Counted from the first letter of the stretch, positions 17,006 to 26,983 are shown. The stretch: 64,000 bases of DNA from Novosphingobium sp. 9 (GCF_025340265.1 NZ_CP022708.1:271501-335500); one strand, 5' to 3'. Numbers and translations are program-made. The notes: generated from the letters alone by a model not told the origin.

Positions 17006-19195
17006 CATGGGCTCAGCCTCGTCGCGCCGGGCCTCGTCGCGCAGGGCATCCCAGCGCTGGCGCCTTTGTCCGTCCGGCCCGGAAGACGGCTCGATCCCGC
17101 GCAACCAGAAGTCAAACCACTCGAGGTTCTCTTGCATCGCGGCACGTCGGTTTGCCGGAATGTGGAAGATATGGGTTTCGTCTGAGGCTTCGCTTTCACC
17201 GGGATAGAGCGTCATTTCCGCCGGGACACCGTGCGCGCGCAAGGCACGGTAGAAATCCGTCGTCGGAATGGCCAGCGGTTCGGCGAGTTGCTGCAGGACA
17301 GGGGTATGCGTGTACGAAGCACGGTAGGAGGGCGCAAAAGCCTGATAGGCGCCGGCAGCAGCAGGGTCACCGGGGGCGCCACCATAGATTGCGTTGTAGG
17401 AACATGCCGCGGCCAGATAGACGCTGGGTTCAAGAAATCCGCCATCGCCGCTTGAGGCTGCGCGAAACAGATGGGTCTGGGTCACGGCCACATTGACGAT
17501 CTGCGAGCCAAAGCTGTAGCCGGCAACCCCGACCCGTGCCGGATCTATGATCCCGTCCCTATCCAGTTGGGCGATCGCACTGCGCATGCTCTCGACGGTG
17601 TTGAGCCAGAGCAGCTGGCGCACTTCGGCGGGGCTGGTCTTGCCGTCACAGCTGTTTTCCGTCGTAGCCGCCATCTCGATCGTCGGGCTCTGCGCCGTGA
17701 AAGGGTCATTGAGAAGCACGACGACATACCCGCGTTCGGCCAGGACCTGCACGGGGTAGTTCCACTGGAAACTTGGCGCCCCGAACCGTTGGTCCGCATC
17801 CGAGCCATGCGTGACGATGATCGCGGGATATCGCTTGGTGGGTTGGTAGCCGCGGGGATAGATGACGAAGCCGGCGGAAACGAAACCATAGGCGTTGGTC
17901 CAAGTCCGCGGCGTGATCCGCAGGGGCGCGATCGTTTCGTACCGCGCCGAGACCGCATGCAGATCGGTGACACGAGCGCTGCGTGCATCGACCGATGCCA
18001 GTTGCGGCGGCCGGTCGAGGGCTTCGTGGATGCAGATACCTCGGTGCAGCGCGCTATCGAATGCGCAGTTCCTCAGCGACCCGCGCGCATCGATCAGCTG
18101 CCTGTGGCCTGCCTCGTCGATCTTCAGGAGCGCATAGCGTGCCTCTCGCGGTATGCGCACGGCCGTCAAGGAAAACGCGCCGTCGCTTGCACGCCAGCTG
18201 CCGGGCGAGCGGGGATCGGACAGGGTGTCCTCGCTGGCGCCGTAGTCGTAGACCCGGCCATCGGGCTGATGTTCGCGCAGGCGCAGGACATTGTCGAGCC
18301 GATCGATTGCCAGCGTGCCGCCGTGCGGTCCGATGACCGCCGGGCGCGCGAGGCCCGCTGCAGCGGGCAGCGGTGTCGACTGCCGGGTCGCAAAATCCCA
18401 CGCGAAGCGCTGGACTGTCGGATCGCTGCGAGTGTCTATTTGCCGTGCGTACTCGATCGCATCCGCGCGCCAGACTGGCATGGCACCGAGCCAGCGCGCG
18501 ACTCTGTCGTGGTCGGACACGGTCATGACCGGAACAGGTGCGACCTGCTGCTGCTTCATAAAGAAATGAACCGAAACAGGAGGGCCGGTCCGGTGGTGCA
18601 GGCTGGCGCGCGCGATGGGCTCGTTTGCCACGATAGCAGGGGGGGCACTCGAGGCTTCGAGCGTCGAATAGAACAGTCTCCTGCCATCAGGCGACCAGCT
18701 GTAGAAGGCCACACCAAAACGCAGCGGACGGGTGAAAGTCACACCAAACTCGCCGCCATCGACATTGCCGACGAGAACTGGCCGGGGATTGAAGACAAGG
18801 GTAGAGGGTGGGGTGTTCCCGCTAACACGATAGAGCTGCACGCCTGCGCCAAAGTCTGCAAGCACACTCCAGCCCGGCCCTGCGGGCATCGCTTCGAGGT
18901 GTTCCATCCAGTCAGACCGGGCAAGAATCACGTCCCGACGGGATTGCAGATCCAGGACATGCAATTCGAAGACCGGCCCGTCATCCTGGCTGCGTGTCAC
19001 ACGTACTAGGTAAGCAGCGCTCCTGCCATCGCGCGACAAGGCGATCTGCTCGACTTGAGGGATGGTCAGTATATCCTCGATCGTCCATGTCCGAGCGACG
19101 CGCGCGGGCTGTGTTGGCGGCGCGGCGGTCGCGGTATTCGGGCCGGCAACAACGATCAGCGCAAGGGCAAGCCGGTTGATCAGGGCTTTTACCAT
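16997..19195 (-). CDS. Lasso peptide isopeptidase (prolyl oligopeptidase-like, S9)
   Basis: 732-residue serine hydrolase with a signal peptide (LALALIVVAGPNTATAAPP), a beta-propeller-like N-terminal part and a C-terminal alpha/beta-hydrolase domain. The nucleophile is Ser561 in GYSFGSQ. ASDETHIFHIPANR near residue 670 carries the likely catalytic His. The family (AtxE-like) opens the ring of imported lasso peptides. In known clusters it is found with lasso A-B-C and a TonB receptor, as here. Its ATG overlaps the receptor stop (ATGGTAA), so the two are coupled. Confidence 0.87.
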   Translation of the reverse strand: MVKALINRLALALIVVAGPNTATAAPPTQPARVARTWTIEDILTIPQVEQIALSRDGRSAAYLVRVTRSQDDGPVFELHVLDLQSRRDVILARSDWMEHLEAMPAGPGWSVLADFGAGVQLYRVSGNTPPSTLVFNPRPVLVGNVDGGEFGVTFTRPLRFGVAFYSWSPDGRRLFYSTLEASSAPPAIVANEPIARASLHHRTGPPVSVHFFMKQQQVAPVPVMTVSDHDRVARWLGAMPVWRADAIEYARQIDTRSDPTVQRFAWDFATRQSTPLPAAAGLARPAVIGPHGGTLAIDRLDNVLRLREHQPDGRVYDYGASEDTLSDPRSPGSWRASDGAFSLTAVRIPREARYALLKIDEAGHRQLIDARGSLRNCAFDSALHRGICIHEALDRPPQLASVDARSARVTDLHAVSARYETIAPLRITPRTWTNAYGFVSAGFVIYPRGYQPTKRYPAIIVTHGSDADQRFGAPSFQWNYPVQVLAERGYVVVLLNDPFTAQSPTIEMAATTENSCDGKTSPAEVRQLLWLNTVESMRSAIAQLDRDGIIDPARVGVAGYSFGSQIVNVAVTQTHLFRAASSGDGGFLEPSVYLAAACSYNAIYGGAPGDPAAAGAYQAFAPSYRASYTHTPVLQQLAEPLAIPTTDFYRALRAHGVPAEMTLYPGESEASDETHIFHIPANRRAAMQENLEWFDFWLRGIEPSSGPDGQRRQRWDALRDEARRDEAEPMSP

Positions 19196-21743
19196 GACTT
19201 GCGGATCCTGACCGAGATGAACCGCCCGATGGCCGAGAAATTGGTGGAATCAAACGGGGTGTCGTAGCCAGAACTGGTGACGATCGTGGGCGGTTTGGCA
19301 TTGAGCAGGTTGTTCACTGTCATGCCCAGATCAAGGCCGCCGCTTGCGTGAAACAGCGCCGCCAGATCGATCGTTCTGGGACCGTGAATGCTGTAACGGG
19401 TGCTGGTGCGGGTGTCGGTCAGCTTCGAGGCAAGGTTGGCAAATCCGGAAAGCGAGAATTGCCGCGTTGAGTAGCTGATACCGCCACGGACACGGATATG
19501 AGGCGGATTGAACAGCGTTCCGGCCAGCTGGACCATTGACGCGCCAGCGATGAGCTGCCGGTCGCTGTCGATCCAAACGCCATCGAGTGTGAGGCCTAGC
19601 TTCGCGCCCTGAGGAAGGACCATGGTATAGCGCACCGAGCCGGTGAGCCCGCGATAGATTTCCCGCGCCACATTCTGGTAGCGATTGTCGAGAACGGCAA
19701 CGACCGTATCGCCATCGTATGCAGCCCCCGTTCCATTTTGCAGGCCACGGCTGTTGGCTCCGGCAATCAGACTATCCTGGAACGTCTGCGACGGATCCGG
19801 ATCGAGAAAGCTGGCATAAAGGTCGTTGGAAAAGGCGCCGGTGATCGACGAGATCGGGGTCGCGATCCGGTTGCGGTAGTTGAAATGGAAGTAGCCCAGT
19901 GTTGCTGTAAGTCCTGGCAATCCTTGCGGTTTTATTTCTCCGGACACGGTCCAGTTTTCTGAGCGCTCGGGTTTCAGGTTGGCATTGGAACCTGCAAGGT
20001 ACAAGAATGTCGAGCTTGCGGGATAGCCGCTGGCATAGCTCGAGGCAGGCAGCAGCACCAGCGCATAGCCGTTGTATTGCTCATAGAAAGTCGGCAGTCG
20101 GAAAGAGCGGCCCCAACTGGCCTTGAGTGTTACACCCTCCACCGGCGCATAGATGATCCCGGCCTTGGGGACGGCGGCAGAGGCGGTGCCGCTGTTCGCC
20201 TCGTATCGAAACGCGCCGGTGATCGACAGCGAGCGCCCAAGGGCAGAAGCTTGCCCTGGCGCGAGCAGGGGGATGAACGTCTCGATATAGCCGAAGCGGT
20301 TATATCGATGGGTATCGAAGCCAGTGGTCGAAGCCGCCGATGCCGCCAGCAGGGACAGGCTGGTCCTGCGTAGACCGCCGCCGATGGCAATTCGCACGGC
20401 GCCTGCGGGCAGAGCGAATACCGGGCCATCGGCATTGATCTCGATGGAAGAGGCCGAGTTGTCGTAGCGGCGGTCGCCTTGCGATGTCTGGACGCCCTGC
20501 GCATAGACGCCCGAGATGAAATGTGTCCTATCGAAGGCATAGGAGGTCAGCAGATTGCCGGTCCAGCCATGGCCAAGATTAGCCTTGAGCGTGGGGCGAC
20601 CGTGAAAGAGGGGTTTTTGCCTCGGCTATCCTGGCCGCCGTACAGGTGGCTCTGGCCTGCGGTTCCGCCGAACACCGAATACTGCCGGGTCTGCTTGTAC
20701 AGCATGTCGATCCGGGCCGTGAGGGCGCTGCCGATATCTTGATGCGCACTGAGCAGCAGGTTGTGTCGTTTCAGGGATGGGTACAGCGAGGCATCCGTCC
20801 CCATCGAACTTGCATAGTCACGCTGCGATGCGGCGATACCCGAATTGCCGGTATAGGTATAAGCGGCCATGATGCCGCCACGCGCCCAGATGTGACCGGC
20901 GAGGAGACTGTACTGCTGCTGGAAATCGCCGCCATCGGTCGAGCCGCCGATGCGCGCCTCGGTTTCCAGACCCTGGTAATCGCTGCGCAAGGCGACATTG
21001 ACGACACCGGCCACGGCGTCGGCACCATAGATCGCCGAAGCACCGTCGGCCACGATCTCGATCCGTTCGGCCGCGCCGGCAGGAATGGCATCGATGTCGA
21101 CGCCGGCATTGATGCCCGAGTAGCTTAGCCGGTTGCCGTTGAGTAGGGTCAGGGTCGCGTTGGGCCCCAGTCCCAGAAGATCGACCGAACTGGCTCCGTT
21201 GACGTTGCCATCGTCATCCCCCTGGCTTGTCCCGACGCCGGGATTCTGGCCGCCTGCGAAATTGAGCGGGGAACTGCGCAGGACTTCGCCCAGATCCGCC
21301 TGTCCGCTTTCATCGATGTCCTGAGCGGTGACTGTCCGGACCGGCGCCGAAGGTGGCGCGCCATGAATGCGGCTGCCGGTCACGAGGATCTGCGCGCCGG
21401 TTGGCTGGTCGCCCCCCGGCCGGGGGGCGTCGGTGATGCGCCGGATCGTCACCGCGCCTGCCGAGAACCGGGCACGAAGGTGCGTTCCTGCAAGAAGCCG
21501 CACGATCGCCTCGCGAGCGCTCAATCGTTCGTGCAGGGCAGGCGCGCGCAGGCTGTCGATGTCGCCGGGCGCGAACAGCTCCCAACCTGCGCGGGTGGCG
21601 ACGTCGCGCAGGGCATCGCCGAGGCCTTGTGCCGGCATGTCGAATGGCAGGACCGTCTCCGTGCGAGCCGATGCCGGTATGGACAGCATGCCAACGCCGG
21701 TTCCCAGCGAAAGCGCGAAAAGCAATCTGTTCCTCATGATCAA
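19189..21743 (-). CDS. TonB-dependent receptor with STN signalling domain (one frameshift)
   Basis: About 850 residues after joining. It has a signal peptide (LLFALSLGTGVGMLSIPASA), an STN domain at about 33-97 (FDMPAQGLGDALRDVATRAG), a plug domain (VTGSRIHG, VRTVTAQDIDESGQADLGEV) and a beta barrel ending FISVRIRKSW with a terminal aromatic. The frame starting at 21743 stops at 20547 after SFTVAP, and the other frame continues TLKANLGHGWTGNLLTSYAF. One lost C near 20597-20602 (CCCC for CCCCC) explains it. The STN domain predicts signalling to the FecR next door, most simply on binding the lasso peptide. Confidence 0.82.
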
Positions 21744-21827
21744 AGCCCCCTTGGTTTTGGCGGGATTTTCCCGCTACCGAGGAGCTTTGACGTGAGGGGA
21801 AGCGCGACCTTAGTGCGTGGTACGAAT

Positions 21828-22826
21828 TTATTTTTCGTCGAGATGGATGCCGTCGGGTCGATGAGTGACGGCCAGAGAAAAGACGTCTGCCACCCTGGCG
21901 GCGATTCTGGCCGGGTCGGTAACCTTGAAGCGGCCCGATATGCGCAGTGTCCCAAGCCGGCTGTTGTCCAGGACGATGACGGGCGGGCCGTAGCGATTTG
22001 TGCGGGCGACCAGTTCGCTCAAGGGAACAGCGCGAAAGTCCAACCATCCTTGGGGCCAGTCCCGCTCATCCACATCCGAGGCTGGCGCCGGAGCCGGGTC
22101 GAAACGGGTTGCCGAATAGGACAAGGCCTGTCCCTTGATCAGCATGTGACTTGGCCTGATGTAGGCCGTGCTCGCGCGGGCCGCGGAGAGTGCGGCGTGT
22201 CCGTCGAGCAAGGCAACGCGTGCGCCGTAAGTGCCAACGAAATCCAGATCGAGGATGCCTTGCGAGCTCGTGACACGTCCCGATGCGATCGACGCGACGA
22301 AGGGAGTGGAATTGGATGCGATGGCGATCCGCGCGCGTCCGGACTGGAGCGTGAAGCGCCGCTCGCGACCGCCGATATGCACCAGTGCATGGCTGTATGC
22401 ATCGAGAGTTACGCGTGATCCATCCGGCAAGGTGAATACGCGGATCTGTCCTGCCTGGCTGGCCAGCGCGATGGTTGGCGCTGCCGCCGGCAGGACTTGG
22501 CGCGGAACGAGAAGATACCCTGCAACCCCTATGACCAAAGCGAGCGTTGCTGCCAGCGCGAATGCCGCTCTGCCGTAAAAGTGGTGGGGGCGTGGCGATG
22601 GCTGGATAGTGCCATGTCGCGAAGACAGTTTCACGATGGCCGCTTCGGCAAAATGGTTTTCGGCCCAGATATAGGCACGCTGGTGGAGTGGCGAGGCGCC
22701 ATGCCAAGCGATGAACGCATCCTCATGGTCCGGTGCATTTTCGCCCCGCCGGCGCACGAACCAGCCGATGGCTGTGTCCCGCAGATCAGCAGGAAGTGGC
22801 GCGTTGTCGATCGGTGTCTCGTTCAT
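21828..22826 (-). CDS. FecR-like anti-sigma factor / signal transducer
   Basis: 332-residue inner-membrane protein. The cytoplasmic N-terminal part (TAIGWFVRRRGENAPDHEDAF, then FIAWHGASPLHQRAYIWAE) is the usual DUF4880/FecR start. One membrane helix lies at about 88-108 (ALAATLALVIGVAGYLLVP). The periplasmic FecR domain follows (FTLPDGSRVTLDAYS, RRFTLQSGRARIAI), with a C-terminal part that would touch the receptor STN domain. It overlaps the sigma factor gene by four bases and is 84 bases from the receptor gene. Confidence 0.88.
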   Translation of the reverse strand: MNETPIDNAPLPADLRDTAIGWFVRRRGENAPDHEDAFIAWHGASPLHQRAYIWAENHFAEAAIVKLSSRHGTIQPSPRPHHFYGRAAFALAATLALVIGVAGYLLVPRQVLPAAAPTIALASQAGQIRVFTLPDGSRVTLDAYSHALVHIGGRERRFTLQSGRARIAIASNSTPFVASIASGRVTSSQGILDLDFVGTYGARVALLDGHAALSAARASTAYIRPSHMLIKGQALSYSATRFDPAPAPASDVDERDWPQGWLDFRAVPLSELVARTNRYGPPVIVLDNSRLGTLRISGRFKVTDPARIAARVADVFSLAVTHRPDGIHLDEK

Positions 22827-23458
22827 CGGGCCGCATCCACATGAAGGGCAATGTGCCGCAGGGCTTTCATCATATGGTATTCCACGGTCGCCACGCTGAT
22901 GCCCAGTCTTTGATGGATGTCGCGATAGGTCAACTCCTCGACCCGGTGCATGAGGAAAACCCGCCGGGTCTTTTCCGGCAGCAGATCGAGGGCATTCTCA
23001 TACACGCGCAACAGATCGGCGGCCTCGATCGCATGGGTCTGTACCGGTTCAGTGGCAAGATCCCGTTCCTCATCGAGCGGAAGATCGATGGCCGCTGCGT
23101 GCTTGTGGCGCCTGGCGCGATCAATCAGGAGATTACGGGCAATGCGTGCGATGAAGGCGGCAGGGTTGGAAAGCGAATGCGCCTGGGCGCTTCCGGCCGC
23201 GCGGACGAAGACATCTTGCACCAGGTCAGGAGCAAGATCCTGCCCGGCACGGCGACGAAAATAGCGCAGCAATCTTGGCTCTTCCTGACGGAAAACGAGC
23301 GCAAGAGTGACGGCATGGGTCTCATCGCCCGGGCCGAGAGGTTCGGTGGCTTCGATCTCGATCGCAGGATCGCCGATCGATGCAGGCAGGGACGGCACGC
23401 TAGCATGTCCGCGACAGGCGCACGTCCTGCTCGGCAAAACCGAAGGACACGCTTCCAT
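22823..23458 (-). CDS. ECF sigma factor, FecI-like
   Basis: RNA polymerase sigma-70 factor of the extracytoplasmic type. Region 2 (LRYFRRRAGQDLAPDLVQDV, FIARIARNLLIDRARR) and region 4 (LPEKTRRVFLMHRVEELTYR then DIHQRLGISVATVEYHMMKA) are complete. The start is uncertain: ATG 23458 is used here, TTG 23485 is further upstream, and a GTG near 23404 would give a more usual FecI size, because the first 50 residues look unlike the family. It would be released by the FecR encoded downstream. Confidence 0.85.
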   Translation of the reverse strand: MEACPSVLPSRTCACRGHASVPSLPASIGDPAIEIEATEPLGPGDETHAVTLALVFRQEEPRLLRYFRRRAGQDLAPDLVQDVFVRAAGSAQAHSLSNPAAFIARIARNLLIDRARRHKHAAAIDLPLDEERDLATEPVQTHAIEAADLLRVYENALDLLPEKTRRVFLMHRVEELTYRDIHQRLGISVATVEYHMMKALRHIALHVDAAR

Positions 23459-23635
23459 AGCTGCGCCGTCGTTGGGTTCGCCCAAGAAAGCCTTGTGGCG
23501 TCACCGTTCCGGTCCGGCCGCCTGTCCCGACAGGACCGGCGTACATGATGCCTGGCAAGGTTGCGCACGGAGCGGCCAGAACGTGATCCGCGCCCGGGCA
23601 TCATCGCTGCACCGTCTTCATGGTGCAAGCGCGAT

Positions 23636-24265
23636 TTAAGCGTGGCCCGATGCCGCGGCTTCAACCAGTTGCCGGGCAAACTTTCGCCGTCTGTCGTGGT
23701 ATCTTGCGATCAGGTCGGACACCTTGCCGCGATCGCGTCCGCCAACGGCTGTGCGCAGTGTACGCAACTCCTGTGCTGTACGTGGCAGGATCGCGCTTTC
23801 CCATCGGCGAAAAGGCCCCAATCTGGCCGCAGCGTTGCCTAGTGCCCAGTCCAGTTCCGGATCGCCGCTTCTTGCCGTGATCGAGGCGAAAAGGATCGCT
23901 GCCGCGTCGGCTTCTCCCTCCCGGTTCTGCGGGCTTTCGATGGACAGCACCGGCAACGAAACGGCCGCGATGGCAAGCTGGGCCAAGGTATGATGCCAGG
24001 ATACAAGGGCAAGGAACGCGGCCTCGTCGATCACCGGAACCTGAAAACCGGCCCCCGGTCTGGTCGTGACAAGTCGCTCTCCCGACAGTCTGTTGAGGCT
24101 ATCGCGTACAGGGGTGATGCTGACTGACAGATCGGTCGCGAGTTTCGCGGCCTCGAGGTGAAAGCCCGAAGGCCACGCACCGCTCACAAGACGCCGTCGC
24201 AGCGCGTGATAGGTCGGCTCGAGTACGTGCGCAGGGCTCACAGGTCCATTCCGTTTGGCGAGCAA
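23636..24265 (-). CDS. GntR family regulator (FadR-type)
   Basis: 209-residue regulator with an N-terminal winged helix (TYHALRRRLVSGAWPSGFHL, LATDLSVSITPVRDSLNRL, RLVTTRPGAGFQV) and an all-helical FCD-like ligand domain. The start is TTG 24265, chosen because GAAGGAG sits seven bases ahead. It lies between the sigma factor and luxI on the same strand. GntR genes are seen in other sphingomonad lasso loci, and a matching operator candidate lies at 14167. The effector is unknown. Confidence 0.8.
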   Translation of the reverse strand: MLAKRNGPVSPAHVLEPTYHALRRRLVSGAWPSGFHLEAAKLATDLSVSITPVRDSLNRLSGERLVTTRPGAGFQVPVIDEAAFLALVSWHHTLAQLAIAAVSLPVLSIESPQNREGEADAAAILFASITARSGDPELDWALGNAAARLGPFRRWESAILPRTAQELRTLRTAVGGRDRGKVSDLIARYHDRRRKFARQLVEAAASGHA

Positions 24266-24365
24266 TGCGCTCCTTCGCGGCGGGGAGATGGCGAGGCGCA
24301 GGTGTCCGGTGGCCTGCCGGACGTCCTCCGTCGGGCCGCTGTGGCTCGCGTGAGTTGGCTATCGG

Positions 24366-25001
24366 TCATGCGATCGCATCGGCCATCACAAATGGCATCA
24401 TCGTCAGCGGGACCGGCGCGAAGATGTCGCTCTTGTGCAGACGTTCAAGCGTGTCGGGCGCAATGGCGATGTGAAGCGCAACAATCCAGGAATTGCCATG
24501 CCGGGCAGGTCGACCCAGAGCTTCGCAATCCCAGCCAAAGGTGCAGATCTGTTCGAACCAGGCCTGGTCGGCCACGCCCGTATAGGCCGTGATGCCGACA
24601 TTCATCGCATACCAGCTTAGCGCGGTGACAATCCGGTTCCGGGCGAGGCGACGTTCCGCAGCGCGCCGGTGGCGATCGAGGCAGAAACGGGTGATCTCTC
24701 GCACGGTCGGACCGGCCGGAGGCGGAGTGGAACACAGATGCGCGAAACAGTCGGCGAGCAGGTGGGGGCGGTCGGTGCGCAACAGTCGGCTCGAGGCCCT
24801 ATGGCGTCCCTGTTCATCGCTTAGCACGAGATACCGGGCATCGGCATTGTCGAACTGGTCGATTTCCAGATGCTCTGCAGACACCGGTACGTCCCAGCCC
24901 AGAAGATCGACGAAAACCTCCTTGCGTGCCTGGAACATGGCACGAAGTGGTGACCGGCTGCGCGCCAGCGCGCCGTCGTAGAGTTCTGCAATCATGGTCA
25001 T
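24366..25001 (-). CDS. LuxI-type acyl-homoserine lactone synthase
   Basis: 211-residue autoinducer synthase. Family landmarks are visible: RSPLRAMFQARKEVFVDLLG (conserved Arg and Phe residues), EIDQFDNADARYLVL (conserved Asp), RASSRLLRTDRPHLL, and VREITRFCLDR (the catalytic-site Glu and Arg region). Length is typical. Two start codons are possible, ATG 25001 and ATG 24995; AGGAAA lies just upstream and suits the second better. It is downstream of luxR on the same strand. The acyl chain cannot be told from sequence alone. Confidence 0.88.
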   Translation of the reverse strand: MTMIAELYDGALARSRSPLRAMFQARKEVFVDLLGWDVPVSAEHLEIDQFDNADARYLVLSDEQGRHRASSRLLRTDRPHLLADCFAHLCSTPPPAGPTVREITRFCLDRHRRAAERRLARNRIVTALSWYAMNVGITAYTGVADQAWFEQICTFGWDCEALGRPARHGNSWIVALHIAIAPDTLERLHKSDIFAPVPLTMMPFVMADAIA

Positions 25002-25055
25002 TTTCCTGTGCAGTGATGCCTCTGCAAGGAAGACGATTTGCGTGCGAGTCGCCTA

Positions 25056-25071
25056 TCCCCATATCTGGGGA
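25056..25071. promoter_or_regulatory. Candidate lux box (TCCCCA-TATC-TGGGGA)
   Basis: Perfect 6-bp inverted repeat with a four-base centre, about 55 bases before the luxI start and just after the luxR stop. This is where a LuxR-AHL complex would activate luxI. It does not match the Vibrio lux box letter for letter, so it is proposed from position and symmetry. Confidence 0.45.
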
Positions 25072-25096
25072 GCCGGGCGCGGGAAGCCTCCAGGCG

Positions 25097-25840
25097 TCAA
25101 TCGCGCCAGCGAAAGATATCTGCATAACTGACCAGCCCTTCGAACAGCGCATAGACGATGAGCAGTTCGCGCCGACCGATATTGTAGCGTAGCCGGGCAT
25201 CCTTGAGGTGCTGGGCTGCGGTCTGGTAGCTGATGCCTTCTATGTTGGCGATTTCAGAATCGCTTTTGCCGCGCGCTGCCCATAACAGGCAGGTGATTTG
25301 CTTGGGCGTCAGGCGCGCCTTTTGCGGGCGTGACACTTGTCCTGACAACTGACTGGCACGTTCCAGTGCCATCGCACCAACGGCTTCTGCGACAATCAGG
25401 TAGGGCTCGGGCAGGCTTTGAGATCCGGTGACAAAGCTGCAGCTTCCGGTCAGGGTGCCCGGCAAATGCCGGGGAACGGTGAAGCCATCGCAAATCCCGA
25501 ATTGCTGGCCAATTTCCAGCATGATGCATTCCTGCTTGGTGAGGGGTATAAGTGCGCCGATCCTTTGCCAGCGAAAGCCGACCATGCTGTGCTCTCCTGC
25601 CCGGCGAACCGGGTCCGTCGCGGCCAAGTTGAAGCCGGTATAGACGTCGGCCCAGTTTGCGGGGTAGTCGTGGACCAACAGCGATGTTCCGGCATCGCCG
25701 CCAAGGCCGATCTCGAGAGCAAGGGCAAAGCGTTCGAAACCCATGTCATAGCTGGCGCGCGCCAGTGCCTCGTGGAGTTCGTCGAGCGATGAGGCCTCCA
25801 GGATCGGCGCGCGCAGCGCCTCTATAAGCGCAAGTCGCAT
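25097..25840 (-). CDS. LuxR-type quorum-sensing regulator
   Basis: 247 residues from ATG 25840 (the frame is open about 50 codons further upstream). The N-terminal autoinducer domain keeps the binding-site pattern W...Y...D-P (YPANWADVYTGFNLAATDPV). The C-terminal GerE-type helix-turn-helix is clear (LTPKQITCLLWAARGKSDSE, IANIEGISYQTAAQHLKDAR). It is paired with luxI directly downstream, so it probably senses the local signal. Confidence 0.88.
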   Translation of the reverse strand: MRLALIEALRAPILEASSLDELHEALARASYDMGFERFALALEIGLGGDAGTSLLVHDYPANWADVYTGFNLAATDPVRRAGEHSMVGFRWQRIGALIPLTKQECIMLEIGQQFGICDGFTVPRHLPGTLTGSCSFVTGSQSLPEPYLIVAEAVGAMALERASQLSGQVSRPQKARLTPKQITCLLWAARGKSDSEIANIEGISYQTAAQHLKDARLRYNIGRRELLIVYALFEGLVSYADIFRWRD

Positions 25841-26192
25841 ATCAAAGCACTGCGTCTGCGACGGCACGTTCGCCTCACCGTGCGCAAAACACCCTTTCAA
25901 GCTGTGTGCCCCGTTGCAACGATTCCCCGTCGTGCCCTGGACACAGGCTGGTGCCGGTCGAGACTTCCTCTTCCGCAAAGCGATCAATTTTTATTGATGC
26001 TGCAACTATTTCTGAACAATTTCCGATTGGCAACGTCTTTTTATGTCAGCTGGTTGCTCAACCGGGACGCAAAGGGCCTTGCTGCGATATCATCGGGGGC
26101 AGGGGCTGGGCAGATTTCGAACGTGTCCTGCCTCTGCTACGCTCCTCCTTCTGGCGCTGCCATGGCACCGTCCAGCATCATACGAGCCCGAT

Positions 26193-26220
26193 GAAGGGAG
26201 GCATCCACCGCACCAGTTTA
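26193..26220 (+). repeat. Partial copy of a dispersed palindromic element
   Basis: Right half of the 42-bp element best seen at 45554-45595: the central GAAGGGAGGCATCCACCGCA is identical, followed by CCAGTTTA instead of TCAGTTCA. The left arm has decayed. Confidence 0.6.
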
Positions 26221-26487
26221 GTGGCGCGCGACACCGAGCGATACTTATGAAATTCCGCGCGTGATCGCAGTATCGGGTACTAAAATTCGGCCAGAAGATC
26301 GGCCAAGGGATCTTTCCATAACCTGTAGGGCAAAACATAAAGTGGAAATAGGGCTCGAAAAACTGCTGTTCTATGGCTAATGCAAGCGCAAGAGCACTCG
26401 CTAGGAAGATCGGCCAAACCTGTGGCGACAAACGTCGAATCCCCTACCCAAATCGAGCCAGCTCGCATCGACGCGCCAACCGGCGAT

Positions 26488-26530
26488 TGAACGGATGCGG
26501 TGGAATGCTTCCCTTCATCGCATCAGTTCA
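26488..26530 (-). repeat. Copy of the dispersed palindromic element, reverse orientation
   Basis: Arms TGAACGGATGCGGTG and TCGCATCAGTTCA flank a centre that is the reverse complement of the one at 45569. It is an imperfect hairpin and inverted relative to 26193-26220. Confidence 0.6.
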
Positions 26531-26711
26531 ATTTCCAGGCGGGGTATCCCACGTCCTGCACGCGAGGGTTCGAATGGCGAAGGTGCAAAGACCCCGACCC
26601 GTATCAATATCCATCACGGGCTGGGCAGTCTCTGCTCGCCGAGTGGTCTGAATGATCAACCCTGCCTAACAGGGATTTATGATTCAGACCCAAGCCATTT
26701 CCGACTAAGCG

Positions 26712-26837
26712 TCATGCTGGTGCCTGCACCCGTTGCCGCTTGATGTGATTGATCAGCGCGCGCAGCTTGGGCGCGATATTCCTGCGGTTTGGAAAATATA
26801 GAAAGAAGTCGGGGAACGAAGGGCCGCGGCCGATAGC
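26712..26837 (-). pseudogene. C-terminal remnant of a LysR family regulator
   Basis: About 41 codons ending in a TGA at 26712-26714 read AIGRGPSFPDFFLYFP, NRRNIAPKLRALINHIKR and RQRVQAPA, the typical last helix of a LysR effector domain. There is no helix-turn-helix and a stop lies just upstream, so only the tail is left. It adjoins the IS110 remnant, which may have caused the truncation. Confidence 0.6.
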
Positions 26838-26983
26838 TTATTGGTGGTATGATACCCCGTTAAAGAACGTGGCCCGTGGGCATTTGAGCACTTGAGAGTG
26901 GTAGCGCCGCGTCGCGGTGACCCCGGTTAGGAAAATGACGGTTTGCATCGCCCATACCCTCCGGACCCGGAGGAGAATGTGGA

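Larger units (their letters stand above)
25841..26711. other. Non-coding stretch upstream of luxR with repeat elements
   Basis: 870 bases with no frame I trust. The luxR promoter must lie at the left end, where the AT content rises at 25985-26045. Two inverted copies of a palindromic element (26193-26220 and 26488-26530) bracket 267 bases, possibly a decayed small non-autonomous transposon. The motif GAAGATCGGCCAA occurs twice (near 26290 and 26403). Confidence 0.5.

Noticed and set aside
17471..19009. 512-codon + frame across the isopeptidase
   Set aside because: Shadow of the - strand isopeptidase, which has signal peptide and catalytic motifs.
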